Source of the DNA: Cerrena zonata
Taxonomy: Eukaryota > Basidiomycota > Agaricomycetes > Polyporales > Cerrenaceae
Length of the DNA stretch: 64,000 nucleotides
Assembly: GCA_038087015.1 (NCBI GenBank)
Contig: JASBNA010000071.1
Coordinates: 150,617 to 214,616, forward strand
Direction: 5' to 3'
Each line of letters opens with the position of its first letter. Positions within the stretch are counted from its first letter, which is position 1. Shown here piece by piece: positions 34,457 to 45,451 of this stretch. Made by a program: the position numbers and the translations under genes. Below the pieces are notes generated by a model that worked only from the letters and a program-made list of their open reading frames with translations, did no database searches and had not been told where the DNA came from.

Positions 34457-35312
34457 CTAGAACGCTGTTCGAGCAGTCAACTCCGATCGTGCTTTGGTCC
34501 ACAACGGGCGTGTATCGGCGTGTGGTGAATCAGATCTTACACCAGATCGCACGGTAAGCACAATGGCAGCTACGGCCATGACCACAATACACGTAAACTT
34601 GATGAGAACACGATCAGGTGGTGACCAGAAACACCTTTGGAGCGTGTTTTCCATTTTTTGAAAGAACGCCCAACATTCCGACCGCAACAAGACAAATCTG
34701 TGGTGGATGACAGGTCGAATCAACGCTATGACGGAATCTTGACGGGGATTATTATCCAGTCTATCATCGATTGGAAGAGGAGTATTGACTATCGTGCCGG
34801 AGAACGGGAGAGCGTCTTTGGTACGGACGTCAAGCCCTGGACAGTAGAGGAGTCAGCTGCAATGTCAGGCGGCGGATTGGCTACTTGACCGACGAAACAC
34901 GGCCATTCACGAGTGCTTACCATGCGGAAACGTTGCGATTGGACGGGAAAGGCCAGTCACCTTGTGAGAGACGTCGAGACGAGACTGAAATCAAAGACGG
35001 ATTGAACAGGAAAGTCAGTCTAATCATTATTAGGCACTCACCAATTCCGCCTTTACCTCGGCTAGTTCATTCATTAGGCTTGCTAGACCTTTGTTGAGAG
35101 TATCTATCTGACCCTGCTGGGTAGAAATCTCTGCTCGGAGATGAGACAAGTCCGTTTCATCTGATTGTCGTATTTCCGGACATGCTGCTACTGAACTTTT
35201 GAGTCGAATTCACAAGTATTCAATGAAAGAGCTTACCTGGGGAGCATGAAAGACCTTCTGCGCTCTCAATTGGCTCTATCAACAACGGCTGGTCGTAGGT
35301 CGGAGAACTCAT
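34457..35312 (-). CDS. Coiled-coil single-span membrane protein 2
   Basis: The ATG at 35312 gives MSSPTYDQPLLIEPIESAEG. A second exon encodes a coiled coil (LSHLRAEISTQQGQIDTLNK, then GLASLMNELAEVKAEL). A short exon SRLDVSHK follows, and the last exon ends with a hydrophobic span (FTCIVVMAVAAIVLTV) and a short charged tail, stop at 34457-34459. Some internal exon borders are uncertain. Same orientation and membrane topology as the gene at 33845-34339, 118 bp apart. Confidence 0.5.
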
Positions 35313-35543
35313 TGCGGGAGGTCAGGAGAAGTAACCTGTGAGTACGTTTAGGTAAACGCACGGCTTGATAACGGACAGGAAATGAACACACGTGTATTCA
35401 ACTCGCGTAAACAGCCTGCGTGTGATCAGGTCCTCGGGTGACTACACGCACTCACAATGAACCTCACGACCGAGGTGCGCATACAGTGGTACTCGCACGA
35501 GCCTGCAGCACGTTACTATCATCAAGGTTGAAAGGATAAAATC

Positions 35544-36012
35544 ATGACTTCGGGGTCAAGTTTCCATCAAATTTACAAACTGCTTTTCGATATGCGGCTT
35601 ACCTATCGTCAAAGTAAGTCTCCCCCATCGTAAATAAGCCCTATATCTGTTAACACTCTCTAATAGAAGTGTGTACTCTTCTCACTCATGTACCGCTGAA
35701 CGAAGAGGGGGAGAAGACATTCAATCTTTCATGGGTGATATCACAAGGTAAGTCCTGAGCCCTGGATGCTGATTTGACCGATGTTGATTATGAGTAGTCG
35801 GGTCTCAGAACATCGGACCCTATGGTGTCACGTACATCAAGAAGGCCCTTGCGTCAGAGGTGAGCATCGCTATGCCTGTCATTGCTTATCTGTGTCTCAT
35901 ATTAGAGCAGACGATACAGGGTCATATTCAAGTCTTGAACGGTAGTGATTTCCGGGAAGTGTCCTGGCATGACGACGTGGTGTTTGGGGTAACAGCAAGC
36001 GGAGAAAACTAG
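35544..36012 (+). CDS. Unrecognised 104-aa protein
   Basis: Four exons in phase: 35544-35613, 35667-35747, 35798-35859 and 35911-36012. The protein starts MTSGSSFHQIYKLLFDMRLT and ends REVSWHDDVVFGVTASGEN. It lies 24 bp before the next gene on the same strand, so the two may be one transcription unit or one gene with an alternative junction. No domain recognised. Confidence 0.5.
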
Positions 36013-36036
36013 TAAGTTGGCAGTCTGCTAGCATCA

Positions 36037-36820
36037 ATGCACTCCTTAGTAATACGCGCTTTGAGTTTTAAGGAAAGCGAACAGTTAAGATTGACTCCCG
36101 TAGTGGAGATGGAAGTACCAACTCCAATTCAGGAAGAAGACACATTGACGGAGGAAGATGAAGACGCGACGGGAAATGCCCTTGAACTGGTGAGCTTTAC
36201 AGAAATACATCGCCTCATTCGCTTACTGATTGAAGAATATTTCAGGATGTTGGTGGACCGTTGGCGAATGGTATACAGTCCGAAGACGCTTTGCTAATTT
36301 CACCAACATTGAGATACCCAGAATCGTTAGAAGAACTGGATCAGGTGGAGGAAGCTGCGATAACGGTGAGTACTAATAACGCGGCCATAAGCATAATGTC
36401 TAACCTTGTGCAGCAAACACTGGCAGTCGGTACGTTGTCCCTCATCGAGAAATATCTACGGGAAAGCGAAGGCAATCCCACGATGATTACGGAGGCACTG
36501 AGGGCGGCGGAGGGAGAGGCTTTGGGAAACGGCGAGTTTCGTGAAGTCATGCTCCTTGTAGGTCCCGCCCGTTACTCAGAGTCTATCTCTGTTTAACCTC
36601 CATTTATGTAGACCCTGCGAAACCTAGCACTGTCTCATGCACGGAAAGCAGCGGTAAGTTTTCATCAATCTTATCCATTTATTGCAAATTAAAAGAGAAG
36701 GTGCAGATGGAAAGGTTAAGTCTTCAGGTAAACGGTTACACGGCGATAATAGCATCGACGTTGCGTAGGAATGAAGAAACCATCAAAGACTTACGTCGGC
36801 ACCTCGTTCCGTTCGAGTAA
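36037..36820 (+). CDS. Unrecognised 190-aa acidic/helical protein
   Basis: Five exons, all in phase 0: 36037-36189, 36246-36365, 36414-36557, 36612-36653 and 36707-36820. The N-terminal half is acidic (PIQEEDTLTEEDEDATGNAL); the rest is predicted helical (SLIEKYLRESEGNPTMITEA; RRNEETIKDLRRHLVPFE). Five consecutive phase-0 junctions make chance unlikely. Function unknown. Confidence 0.6.
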
Positions 36821-37027
36821 GGGATACTTTGAGACGTCATTTGTGTATTTATGTATGGTTCCGTTGGTATATTATTCATTGCATCGGGAAAGGATAGAGA
36901 GGGCGAGCTTGAAAAATAAAATTAGAATGAGCACTAACCGGGTCTAGAGTGCGAAAATGAGGTGATCAGAAGGTCTGATAAAAGATATCGATGGTGCGTA
37001 AGTATAGGTATGAGTGACCAGGCAGCA

Positions 37028-37134
37028 GTTACGACAACACTAAGTTGTCTCGTGCTAGAGGATGAGACGACGCAGAGTCAATCTCATCTTATGGGTATCA
37101 GTGTCATGCGGGCCGCGAAGGTTACCGCCGATAC
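37028..37134 (-). repeat. Twin-hairpin element, divergent copy
   Basis: Minus strand: box AACCTTCGCGG, hairpin 1 ATGAGA/TCTCAT with loop TCTGC, hairpin 2 GACAAC/GTTGTC with loop TTAGT. Both stems differ from the standard copies by paired, compensating changes. It lies 386 bp upstream of the ATG at 37520. Confidence 0.85.
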
Positions 37135-37519
37135 CATCCTGGCCATTATTGTGTGCCCGGGGACGAGGAGGAACTTGAAATTGTCGAGTGCAAGGCAGAG
37201 CAGTGACGGAACTCAATTCGAAGCCTCTCGGATTGATGCCATCATATGGGCCCGGACAACACCGACCAACAACGTTCCTGGTGCTTATATAATATATATC
37301 CTTATATATACCCTCATCGACAAAGTACTACTTCTGTGTTCCTTTAGTGGTAACCTATGCGGTCCACTCTAAATTAAAGAACGGCGAGAAGACTTTGCGT
37401 CACTCGCCGTCACTCTCTATAGTGGGTCGACTTAGTGTCGATTCACTCTATCCACCTCTAACAATACTACGTGACTTCAGCACTGTATCCTTCATTCTAT
37501 CGGGGCTACTTCGAACACA

Positions 37520-39712
37520 ATGGTTAGTAGGTAGAACGTGTATATGTATTTATATATGACAGTGCTGACTTGTCACAGACTGCGCTATCTTCAGGAACGT
37601 TAGCAGAATACCAGCCATGGCCTGATCGAGTTCAATACCCACCGGCAGATGAAACACTAGAAAACCTCACGATCCGGTCTGCAACAGATGCTCTGGTCTA
37701 CCGTACTTTCGACCATAGGTATATTATCACATCTCCGAATGCCTCATATATCCCTAAATTGAAGATTGGTCACGCCCAAGTCTTGGTCACCGAAGATGCG
37801 AAGCTTGGTATCTTCGATCCCATCCTCCATCCTCAAATCTGTGCTCGAGACTCATTGTTTCTTGCGGCTATCCCACGTCCTCCCAGTGACATCTCTCCAA
37901 CACATCGTCTCCATATGGTATGGCATCTGATTACCCATGGAGATGTTGATGCCGTCCAGGGTATGAGTGATGTCGTCCTCAAGAAGCAGCTTCGTCAGTC
38001 GCTATCTGCCGCAGCCGATGAGCTCTTAACCCAATGTCGTCGCGCTCCTTCGCCCATCCAGCAATCGTCTATTGTCAGGAGGTTTACCAATTCTCTCTCT
38101 GATGGTCTTTTACGGCTTGCTCGCCCGGCGCCATTCCGGAACCTCATTCAACATGTCGCATATGTTCAGCGTAGCTGGCTTCTGCTGAAAGGTTATCTCA
38201 CCTATTTCGTGGACCTCCACACCTCTTCTGGCGATACTCTATCTCTCAACGATCCGGTTCCTCGCGCATTGCCCTTGGTCGGTGCATTCACCAACAACAT
38301 TGACATCGTCGAAATCCTTCAACGCATCCGCATTCCGGTATGGTTCTTGCGGTTTGAGAACCAGATTCACTCTACCGACCTTTTCGGGTTTGATAAGTTG
38401 GAAGAAACTCCCGGTTGGTGGGTTAGGTCGGACTTCGGACTATTTGGCCTACTCGCCTTTAAGGGCACCCTTGGCCCCGAGTATCTCCAGTGGTATGCAT
38501 CGGGTTGGTCGCATCACTACTCTGACATTGACACCAATCCCTTGGTTCTTGGTCGAGGTCCCGAATTGAATGTTCCTTGTATCCCCCACGTTACATCAAT
38601 TTCAGGCTCATCGAGCTCCGTGTTGGTGGACCGCTCTCGGCATCACGGAGGCAAAGATGTCAGAGGCAAAAAACTTGTTTGTACGTAATTTGCATCATAG
38701 CTCGTTATGTCCCTATATACTCATGTATTTTATTATAGCCCAGCCTATGAGCAAGACCCACTTTGCTGCGAGAACGAAGCCTGCACAGGAGGGTGTAGCA
38801 GGCCCTATGATGCACCGTTCAGTGTTTGATGATCCTGTTCTGCTCATTCCCCTTCACCCTCCTCGGAAAGCCTCCTGGCAATTGGCCATGATGGCGTGCG
38901 ATGTACAACGGTCACACCCAGCCGTACCCTGGAAGTATTGGTGTCCAGATCCTGCCACTCTGATGCGTGGAGAGCCTCTTCGTCAGAGAAGTATCTTCTT
39001 GAGATGGCTTCGAATCAGAGGAGATTGGATCCACCATTTGGATCAATCGACATTTGTGATCGACACCCCTACTGTAGACCCTTTACGCTCTCAGTCCTGG
39101 CGAGATCTCCTGATGTCTACATCGGCCAGTCAGGAGTCCACTACGAGATCATCAAAGAGACGCCAAGAAATAGTCGATGGGATGGCCAGGGTTCTTCCAG
39201 TGCAGTCGCTTCTGGACAGTGAAGATGGAAGGTGGTGGCGTCAACACATTATTTACACGCCTGGTGATATACAAGATCACGAGCTTTGTGAAATGGCCTG
39301 GGAGATGGCTGAGTTGAACTTTCGTATGGAACTACTTCACCTCGATGCCACTTTATGTTCCCCTGAGGTCAAGCAACGAGAAAGTGAAGTGGAGAGGCGG
39401 AGGCTTGCTGCAGACATTCATCCAGATAAATCACCAGTAATCCCTACAGTCCCTGACAGTCAATGTGGACTGATGTCTGAGCAAGTACGTGCCCGTGCGC
39501 CGTATCTGGAGGCTTTTCGCTGCATGATGCTGCGATGGAGATCATGTCCGGACTCCATCAAGTACGCTACTCCACTTATCAATAAGGCACCCGAACACTA
39601 CATCGAAGACATGGAGTCGCGCATGGTGTTATACTATGTTCAGGTGTTCTGGGAAACTACCGGGCGTGCTCCGCAGATACCTCTACGTTTACCTGTTCGC
39701 AAGCTGGACTGA
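37520..39712 (+). CDS. Mushroom-type 692-aa protein of unknown function
   Basis: Exons 37520-37522 (ATG alone), 37579-38680 and 38739-39712 join in phase. The 3-nt first exon rests on GTTAGT directly after the ATG and GTCACAG before the long exon; the long frame has no other suitable ATG near its start. Features include RSATDALVYRTFDHRYIITS, IPVWFLRFENQIHSTDLFGF, VPWKYWCPDPATLMRGEPLR and RQRSIFLRWLRIRGDWIHHL. The layout (a middle 'WF-R' segment and a C-terminal 'LR-RSIFLRWLRIRGDWI' segment) matches a large uncharacterised Agaricomycete family as I remember it; no biochemical role is known to me. The frame is intact over 692 codons, so it may be functional. Confidence 0.7.
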
Positions 39713-41037
39713 TCATATCTTGTTTAGATCATTTGTGTACTTCGTAACGGTTGCTTGGTTGGTTAACAACGTATACGTCTGTACCTGCATGTCTGCTGTA
39801 ATACAACCTGACTTCTTGCCTAAATTCTTAGATTAACTCTGTCTGTCGGGCCATAATGGTAACCAGTCTGTCGATATACGACGACTGTTCTTTGGCTCTC
39901 AATGATTTGACTAACTACTGCTTTCAGTGATACATTGTCGCTGCCTGATCCCAATGCGATGATTCCCCCACAAGCAACATCGTGTCTTCTTCTGCTAATA
40001 CCTCTGCCAGAAAGGTGACCCACATTACGTGCAATAGTCCGGAAATGGTAATTTCCAACACAGGTCTGTCACATTGACAATCTTGACGGATGTCGATTGG
40101 AAATTGTAGTAGAGGCTGGTCGGGGCTCTTGTCATAAGTGAGTAATAATCCATATTAATACGGACAGTCTAGAACACTTACGCCTTCAAGATTGGCCGAA
40201 AACGTACCCCTCTGCAGGGATAGACGCAGACCAGGGAGCCATCGCTCTGCTTTGAAATCGTCCTCGTAGTCGGCAATTCTTTTGGTGTCTTCTTCTCTGA
40301 ATGGCCAAGGCAAATTGATTGCACTATTACTAGGTCGGTTATCGAGTCTGCTGGGGCCAATTGCAAGGTCGATTGCATCTGCAGAATGAATTATTTATAC
40401 AAGTCCCATTCTTAAAATCAATTGGACTCACATTCTGCCTTATCAGCATCACCTATACTTTCAGTGAGCCTGAGTCGTATGTTGCTTGACGTCCATAATG
40501 TAGTACTTCCGGACTTGGGACGAATTGCAGCTTTTGCCGAGGCTGTCAGAAGTGAAAGGCCTGGCATTTCACAGGGAGAGAACGAGGGGAGAACAAATGG
40601 ACTCGATCCTTATCGGATAACAAGCTTAAGTATCACTTTCCGATGGACTGTGTAACCTTTGACTAATAATTTCTATATTCAGATGCCCAATATGTACAGT
40701 CTCGACCATGAATGCCGGATTTGTTCCATACCTCATTCCCACGAGAGAGACGTTACTCATCTGCTCAACCCTGTTGGCGACCTAGTTTCGAGTCCCAGTA
40801 TGCCCGAGGTATCTTTCCCATGATAAATAATTATAAGGCTAAGGACCCGTAGTTTCTTTCTAGGCGCGAATATCTGTCAATCTCATCTTTCCCAAGCGTT
40901 TTTCTTGGTGGAAAAGGGTGTACCTTCATGTCCACATGTACTGCAAACCCGTGTGAATCGACTGCCCGACCTATCCGATTTTCACTACACTGCGCTTTTC
41001 CCGCCGTCTCCCTTTCCATCTCCCTCCAACCCCCACC
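39713..41037. other. Possible exons of an unresolved plus-strand gene
   Basis: Open, splice-bordered pieces on the plus strand lie at about 40,480-40,630 (VVLPDLGRIAAFAEAVRSER), 40,682-40,811 (MPNMYSLDHECRICSIPHSH) and 40,865-40,964 (ISVNLIFPKRFSWWKRVYLH). I could not join them in phase, so no CDS is called. The rest is without features. Confidence 0.3.
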
Positions 41038-42555
41038 ATGTCACAACATGCTGACAGAGTTCGTAGGGAATATTTGGATTTATTATCCGAGATAGACGAG
41101 GTAAGCCTCTTGTTAGGTCTAGAGTTTCACTGTGTGTCATCCTTGCACCGACAGCGTCCTTTTGGTACCGCTTCATCTTCTCTTCGAAGCACGATACACT
41201 CAATGACGATTACCTCGGCCGATCTCGCCCACTTGCGCGATCTGAAGTTCCTGAACGCAGTGATCACATATTCAAGGTCACGGTTTCTGATCATCTCCTC
41301 CCCAACTTTTGCTCCGCCTCGAAGTAGTTACATGATCGATCTTAACCATGGTCAGACAGCCTCACATAAAAGGTCACAGACAAACATATTCCTCAATTTC
41401 GAGAGCGAGGTGTTCGCTATCCTAGTATCTCTCAGGTTGATGCAACCTGTTCCTGAGCACCTCCATATGCACGCGAGGTTTCATGTTCAATTGCTTAAAC
41501 AAGTCACTCAACTTCTCGAGGATCTTGATACGTTTAAGGAAATTGATATTGAGCGGAATAGGACAGAGTCAGTATTATACATACTCACAGGTGAGCACCA
41601 ACAATATATATCCCGTCTCCCGGAATAATCTGTTGTAGCTTCCAGTGACTTTTTGTTGCCTCGATTTGCGATTGATCACGCTCTCCATTCGTCACTGTTA
41701 CTCCCGAGCCTAGTAAGGCAGCTAGCGATCATATGGAAGCTGGTGGTCCCAATCGTTCAGGCGTTGATCTCTATTGCGCTACTCTCCATCATGTTTATTT
41801 TTAAACTATACGCGTTCTTAAGAGATCGGCGAGCCCCTCCCTTCGAATCAAGCACACATCCAGGGATGTACACCCGCGTTTGTTGCCCCGGTTGTTTTGC
41901 GTTATGCCCTCCCTGGGAAATACTTGATCGGTGCCACTATCCAAGTGGAAGGGGGAGCACGCGATGTGGTACACGCCTCTTTCAAACTCGAATCATACGA
42001 GGCAATTACCACAGGATCCCTCGTCAATTCTATGCGTACCAAACCATGCGAGAGTGGATAGGAGAACTCTTCTCACGTATGAGCAGTGATAACATTTCTC
42101 TCTGCTACCTGAATACGGGTAGCTTTCGTGACCCACTGCGCAGAGGAGTCCTTCACCCGTTTTATGAGGAAGGAGGAAATGAAGGTCTTCCTTTGATGTT
42201 CTCGTTGAGGATAGACACACTCCAGCGACAGCGTGATGTTCTAGCAACGGGAACCGTTCAACTGACAAAGTTGTACATGATATGTCTCAATCTATCTCCT
42301 CAGATTCGTTACGTCCCAGGAAACGTGTATGTCGCAGGTATACTTGCCTCACCACTGCGTCCTACTGCCGATCGATTAGATCATCTCCTGGGCCCATTGA
42401 TTGAAGATTTGGAGTCGATGTGGAACTCTGGGGTTCGATGCTTGCCTACGACCGAGCATCCCAATGGACGTCTCATCCGGCCTGTGCTTGTTTCCATTGA
42501 GGGAGACTTCCCTGCTGACAAGTTGCGGTATGATATCTTCTCATCTTGTGACTAG
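41038..42555 (+). pseudogene. Truncated Tnp2-type (EnSpm/CACTA-like) transposase
   Basis: The N-terminal half of a transposase related to the intact gene at 50917-54948. The first part starts MSQHADRVRREYLDLLSEID and corresponds to the coiled N-terminal region. A hydrophobic stretch follows (LAIIWKLVVPIVQALISIAL), then a Cys motif YTRVCCPGCFALCPPWEILD, and the segment VQLTKLYMICLNLSPQIRYV, parallel to TVGAMYMVCLNLPPHLRYRI in the intact protein. Coding similarity ends near 42,535, where a splice donor leads into unrelated sequence; the catalytic core and C-terminus are missing. The inverted right arm begins inside it at 42,338. Confidence 0.8.
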
Positions 42556-42894
42556 ATTGTCTCGCTGATAAGCTCACATAGGTTCTGAGAGGCTTGGAGA
42601 GGATGAGGCAGGATCGGCTGAGAGTCTTCGTGTCAGGTCGCTGGGGTCGTCATGATTGAACAGCAGGTGTAGATATGATTATGGGGCAATACACACAATA
42701 ACATATGCTAGCGAGTACGATTCGCGATCGATTGAGCATGACAGCAAGAAAACGAGATCTTGAACTGATTACGGACGAAACAAACTCCAAGACAACAAGA
42801 AATAAGAAAACAAAAATGAGAAAACAAGAGGGAGAGAAGGGAGTGATAGCAAAGAGGTGATTAAAGACTATAGAAAACGAAATGGTAACAAAAC

Positions 42895-43251
42895 CTAGGC
42901 CCTTCCGACCACCTTTTTAGCTACCCTAACAAGGCCATGTTTTATCGACTGGAGTCGGCACCGGGCGGACTGCGTTAGAGCGCGAGTACGGTACAGAATT
43001 CGCTGGGAAATGGGTTCGCGGTCTGACGAGTCGGTAAGCAAACGATTTCGATTAACACGCAAGAGGAGGGAAAAGCGACGCACTCAGGCTGGGGACCGTG
43101 ACTGGAACATTATTGGCGTCGTCAACAGGGGATGGGCTCAAGATATCGAGTCCTTCCGTTGTTGGGTTGACGAGAGTTTCCTACGGAAAATGAGTAAGCA
43201 GGCGAATAGAAAGCGAGGAAAACATACCTCGGAAGCAAACGCGGAACGCAT
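42895..43251 (-). CDS. Small basic-tail protein (right-arm copy)
   Basis: Identical in translation to the gene at 27488-27844, on the opposite strand: 82 residues, exons 43228-43251, 43084-43180 and 42895-43022. It shares its upstream region with the MYND gene at 43877, and a twin-hairpin element lies between the two. Confidence 0.7.
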
Positions 43252-43478
43252 TTCTTCAACGATGACTGCCTTAATGGGTATTATCATTGTGCAGAGTAGA
43301 GGGTGATCGATCAGGTGCGGTAACGGTCCGGATAGGCGCGTGGCAAGTATTGGCGTCAAGCACGCTGCCTTCGACTTAACTCATGTCGACCGCAGTCTCA
43401 CCTCCGAGTCAACCCTCCGACTTCGACTTCGACTTCAACTTCGAATCCTCCTCCATGTCCCTCTAGCTTTGGCCGTAT

Positions 43479-43582
43479 GGTGTCGGCAGTAACCTTTGCG
43501 GACTGTCGATACCGCAGTGAACGAGACCGACTTTGCGTCGTCTCGTCCTCTGGCGTGGGCGACTTTGCGTCGTCCAATTGCC
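43479..43582 (+). repeat. Twin-hairpin element, standard copy
   Basis: Plus strand: box AACCTTTGCGG, hairpin 1 (ACGAGA/TCTCGT, inner CGAC/GTCG, loop TTTGC) and hairpin 2 (GGGCGAC/GTCGTCC, loop TTTGC). It is exactly 4,112 bp before the same-orientation copy at 47591. Confidence 0.9.
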
Positions 43583-43876
43583 ATCATCCTGCCCATCAGT
43601 CGTGGACTCTTACTATCTAGGGATCTTTGACCATGTTGGTCTCCACTGACCTCCTACTGGCACCTTAATTGATCGATTGGAAGCGGGGGTGTGCCTCTAG
43701 CTTGCGTCTCTGGAAAGAAGACATACTCGACTCATGGCTTACGCATGCGTTCCAAGAGGATTCTTGCTCCTATCTGGGATTGGGAACAGAGCTACCGGGG
43801 GTATAATATGTAAACTGCGTACATCCCTATTTCTTTCCTCGATTATTTCTCCCATATCATAGCCCTCTCGTCCACA

Positions 43877-44695
43877 ATGCCCTCCCGCCGCGTATGCTTC
43901 GCATGCACCTCTGTCTGCAAGGGAGGAAAAAAACTCTACGAGTGCTCACGATGCTGGTAAGTCGCCACAGACCAATATTTACCCTCATTAACAAGTCCCA
44001 GTGCGGTTAGCTATTGTTCAGAAGAGTGTCAAATTCAGATGTGGGCCACACACCGGGTGTTTTGCAAGCGCTGGCCGTTGGAGCTGGAACTACAGCCTTT
44101 GGAGTCACTCGCTCTGTGGGGGCGGTCTTTAACCTGGCTAAAAAAAACCAGGCCGGTTCTGTCCCGCTACGCCATCTGGTCACTCGATCTTGCTCGACTC
44201 GGCGTTGGGATCACCTCCCGAACATAGTGGGTCTGTCTGTCTCTATAATGGCCCAAGTTTGACTAATCCGTATACCCGTATAGTATCTATATTCAACTGG
44301 TATCGAAGTGTACTTGCCTTACGCCCACGTACCACACCCGCTGTGGTTTCGATGTAGGTTGTATGTCGATTCTCTGTAACCCTCTAATAGATGGTCTCTA
44401 GGTGGATGTGTACAAGACGCGAGTGCGTGCTCTTAGTCCTGAATGTCGCGGTCAATTTCTACCTCAGTATGAGGGACGCCCATCAATACTCGTTGTCGTG
44501 GATTTCAACAACCTAGACAACAATGGTCGAATTCTGGCACACGTAACTCATCAGTTCCGGTTCGTTCTGCCGGCTAGGATTCCGCCCTCTCTCCAGGACC
44601 GAAAACTCTCCAAGACGTTGCAGATGCACTGGGTGGATAGGCTTCACTACCGTCTAGGGCACGAGGGTGCTCTGCAGCCTGTCATTCGTTACTGA
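43877..44695 (+). CDS. MYND zinc-finger protein (right-arm copy)
   Basis: Exons 43877-43956, 44002-44226, 44284-44353 and 44402-44695 join in phase for 222 residues. The start MPSRRVCFACTSVCKGGKKL leads into ECSRCC and SYCSEECQIQMWATHRVFCK, a complete C6HC MYND finger. The central part (RPVLSRYAIWSLDLARLGVG) and the C-terminal part (LVVVDFNNLDNNGRILAHVT; LSKTLQMHWVDRLHYRLGHE) follow the plan of the paralogue at 28616. MYND fingers usually mediate protein-protein contact, often with proline-rich partners. No second domain is recognised. Intact in both arms. Confidence 0.9.
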
Positions 44696-44805
44696 CCGTG
44701 GGTTTCGGTAGCCCTCATCGGCGTCGACCAATTTAGTTAGATTTGTAGTTGTGAAGAGAATTGAATGTGGATATCCGATCATTACGTGGCCCATTCACGA
44801 ATGCA

Positions 44806-44976
44806 TTGTGAGTGCGTGTGAGTGCTAGAGAACAGAACAATGGACGGGAAGCTGATGAACCGACTATAGCATCCGGAGCGAACTCCTCGAACATTCCGAG
44901 AGGTGATATCGACGCCTTGTGTGCACCGCGTGCTGATGTGACATCTCTAGGGTCCCCGCGCATCCGATGTTGAATC
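44806..44976 (+). repeat. Dispersed 171-bp repeat, right-arm copy
   Basis: Homologous to 55599-55770 with scattered base changes and almost no indels (shared blocks include gtgagtgcgtgtgagtg and gctgatgaaccgactata). It sits between the MYND gene and the promoter of the kinase gene. Confidence 0.8.
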
Positions 44977-45451
44977 TCATCTCGATTTAGGCACAGGTTG
45001 CGAAAATGCATGTGACAATACAAGCCAGTCGGTCTCTTGTTGCTCGTGAACTGGCCCCCTTCTTCTGAGTCGGCCCGCCCTCTTTCTCATTCGCTATGGC
45101 CGCGTTTCTCAGTGTCGACAAAGCTGGAGATGGGTCAAAGGATTTCCGTATCGTTGAGTGGGCTGCTAGACTAGGATCGCGGCCATGCCTCTCGCTTTGA
45201 CATACTGTACGCATGTTAACGGTGAGCTTGTTCGCCACTGATGCTTTGGCTTTTGGCCGGCCTACCTTTCATGTCGGTGATTGACTAGGATGGCCTTTGG
45301 CCACTGACGACGGGCATAGCCTGAGCCACTGCTCTTTGTGCTCTGTTTACCATAAATCCCCCTCGCTCCCCGAATCTCCCTTCCATCTTCTCATTCCATT
45401 ACCTCCATTTCCCTCTCTGCTAGCATTGAACCCCCGTCTTCCAGCCTAACC

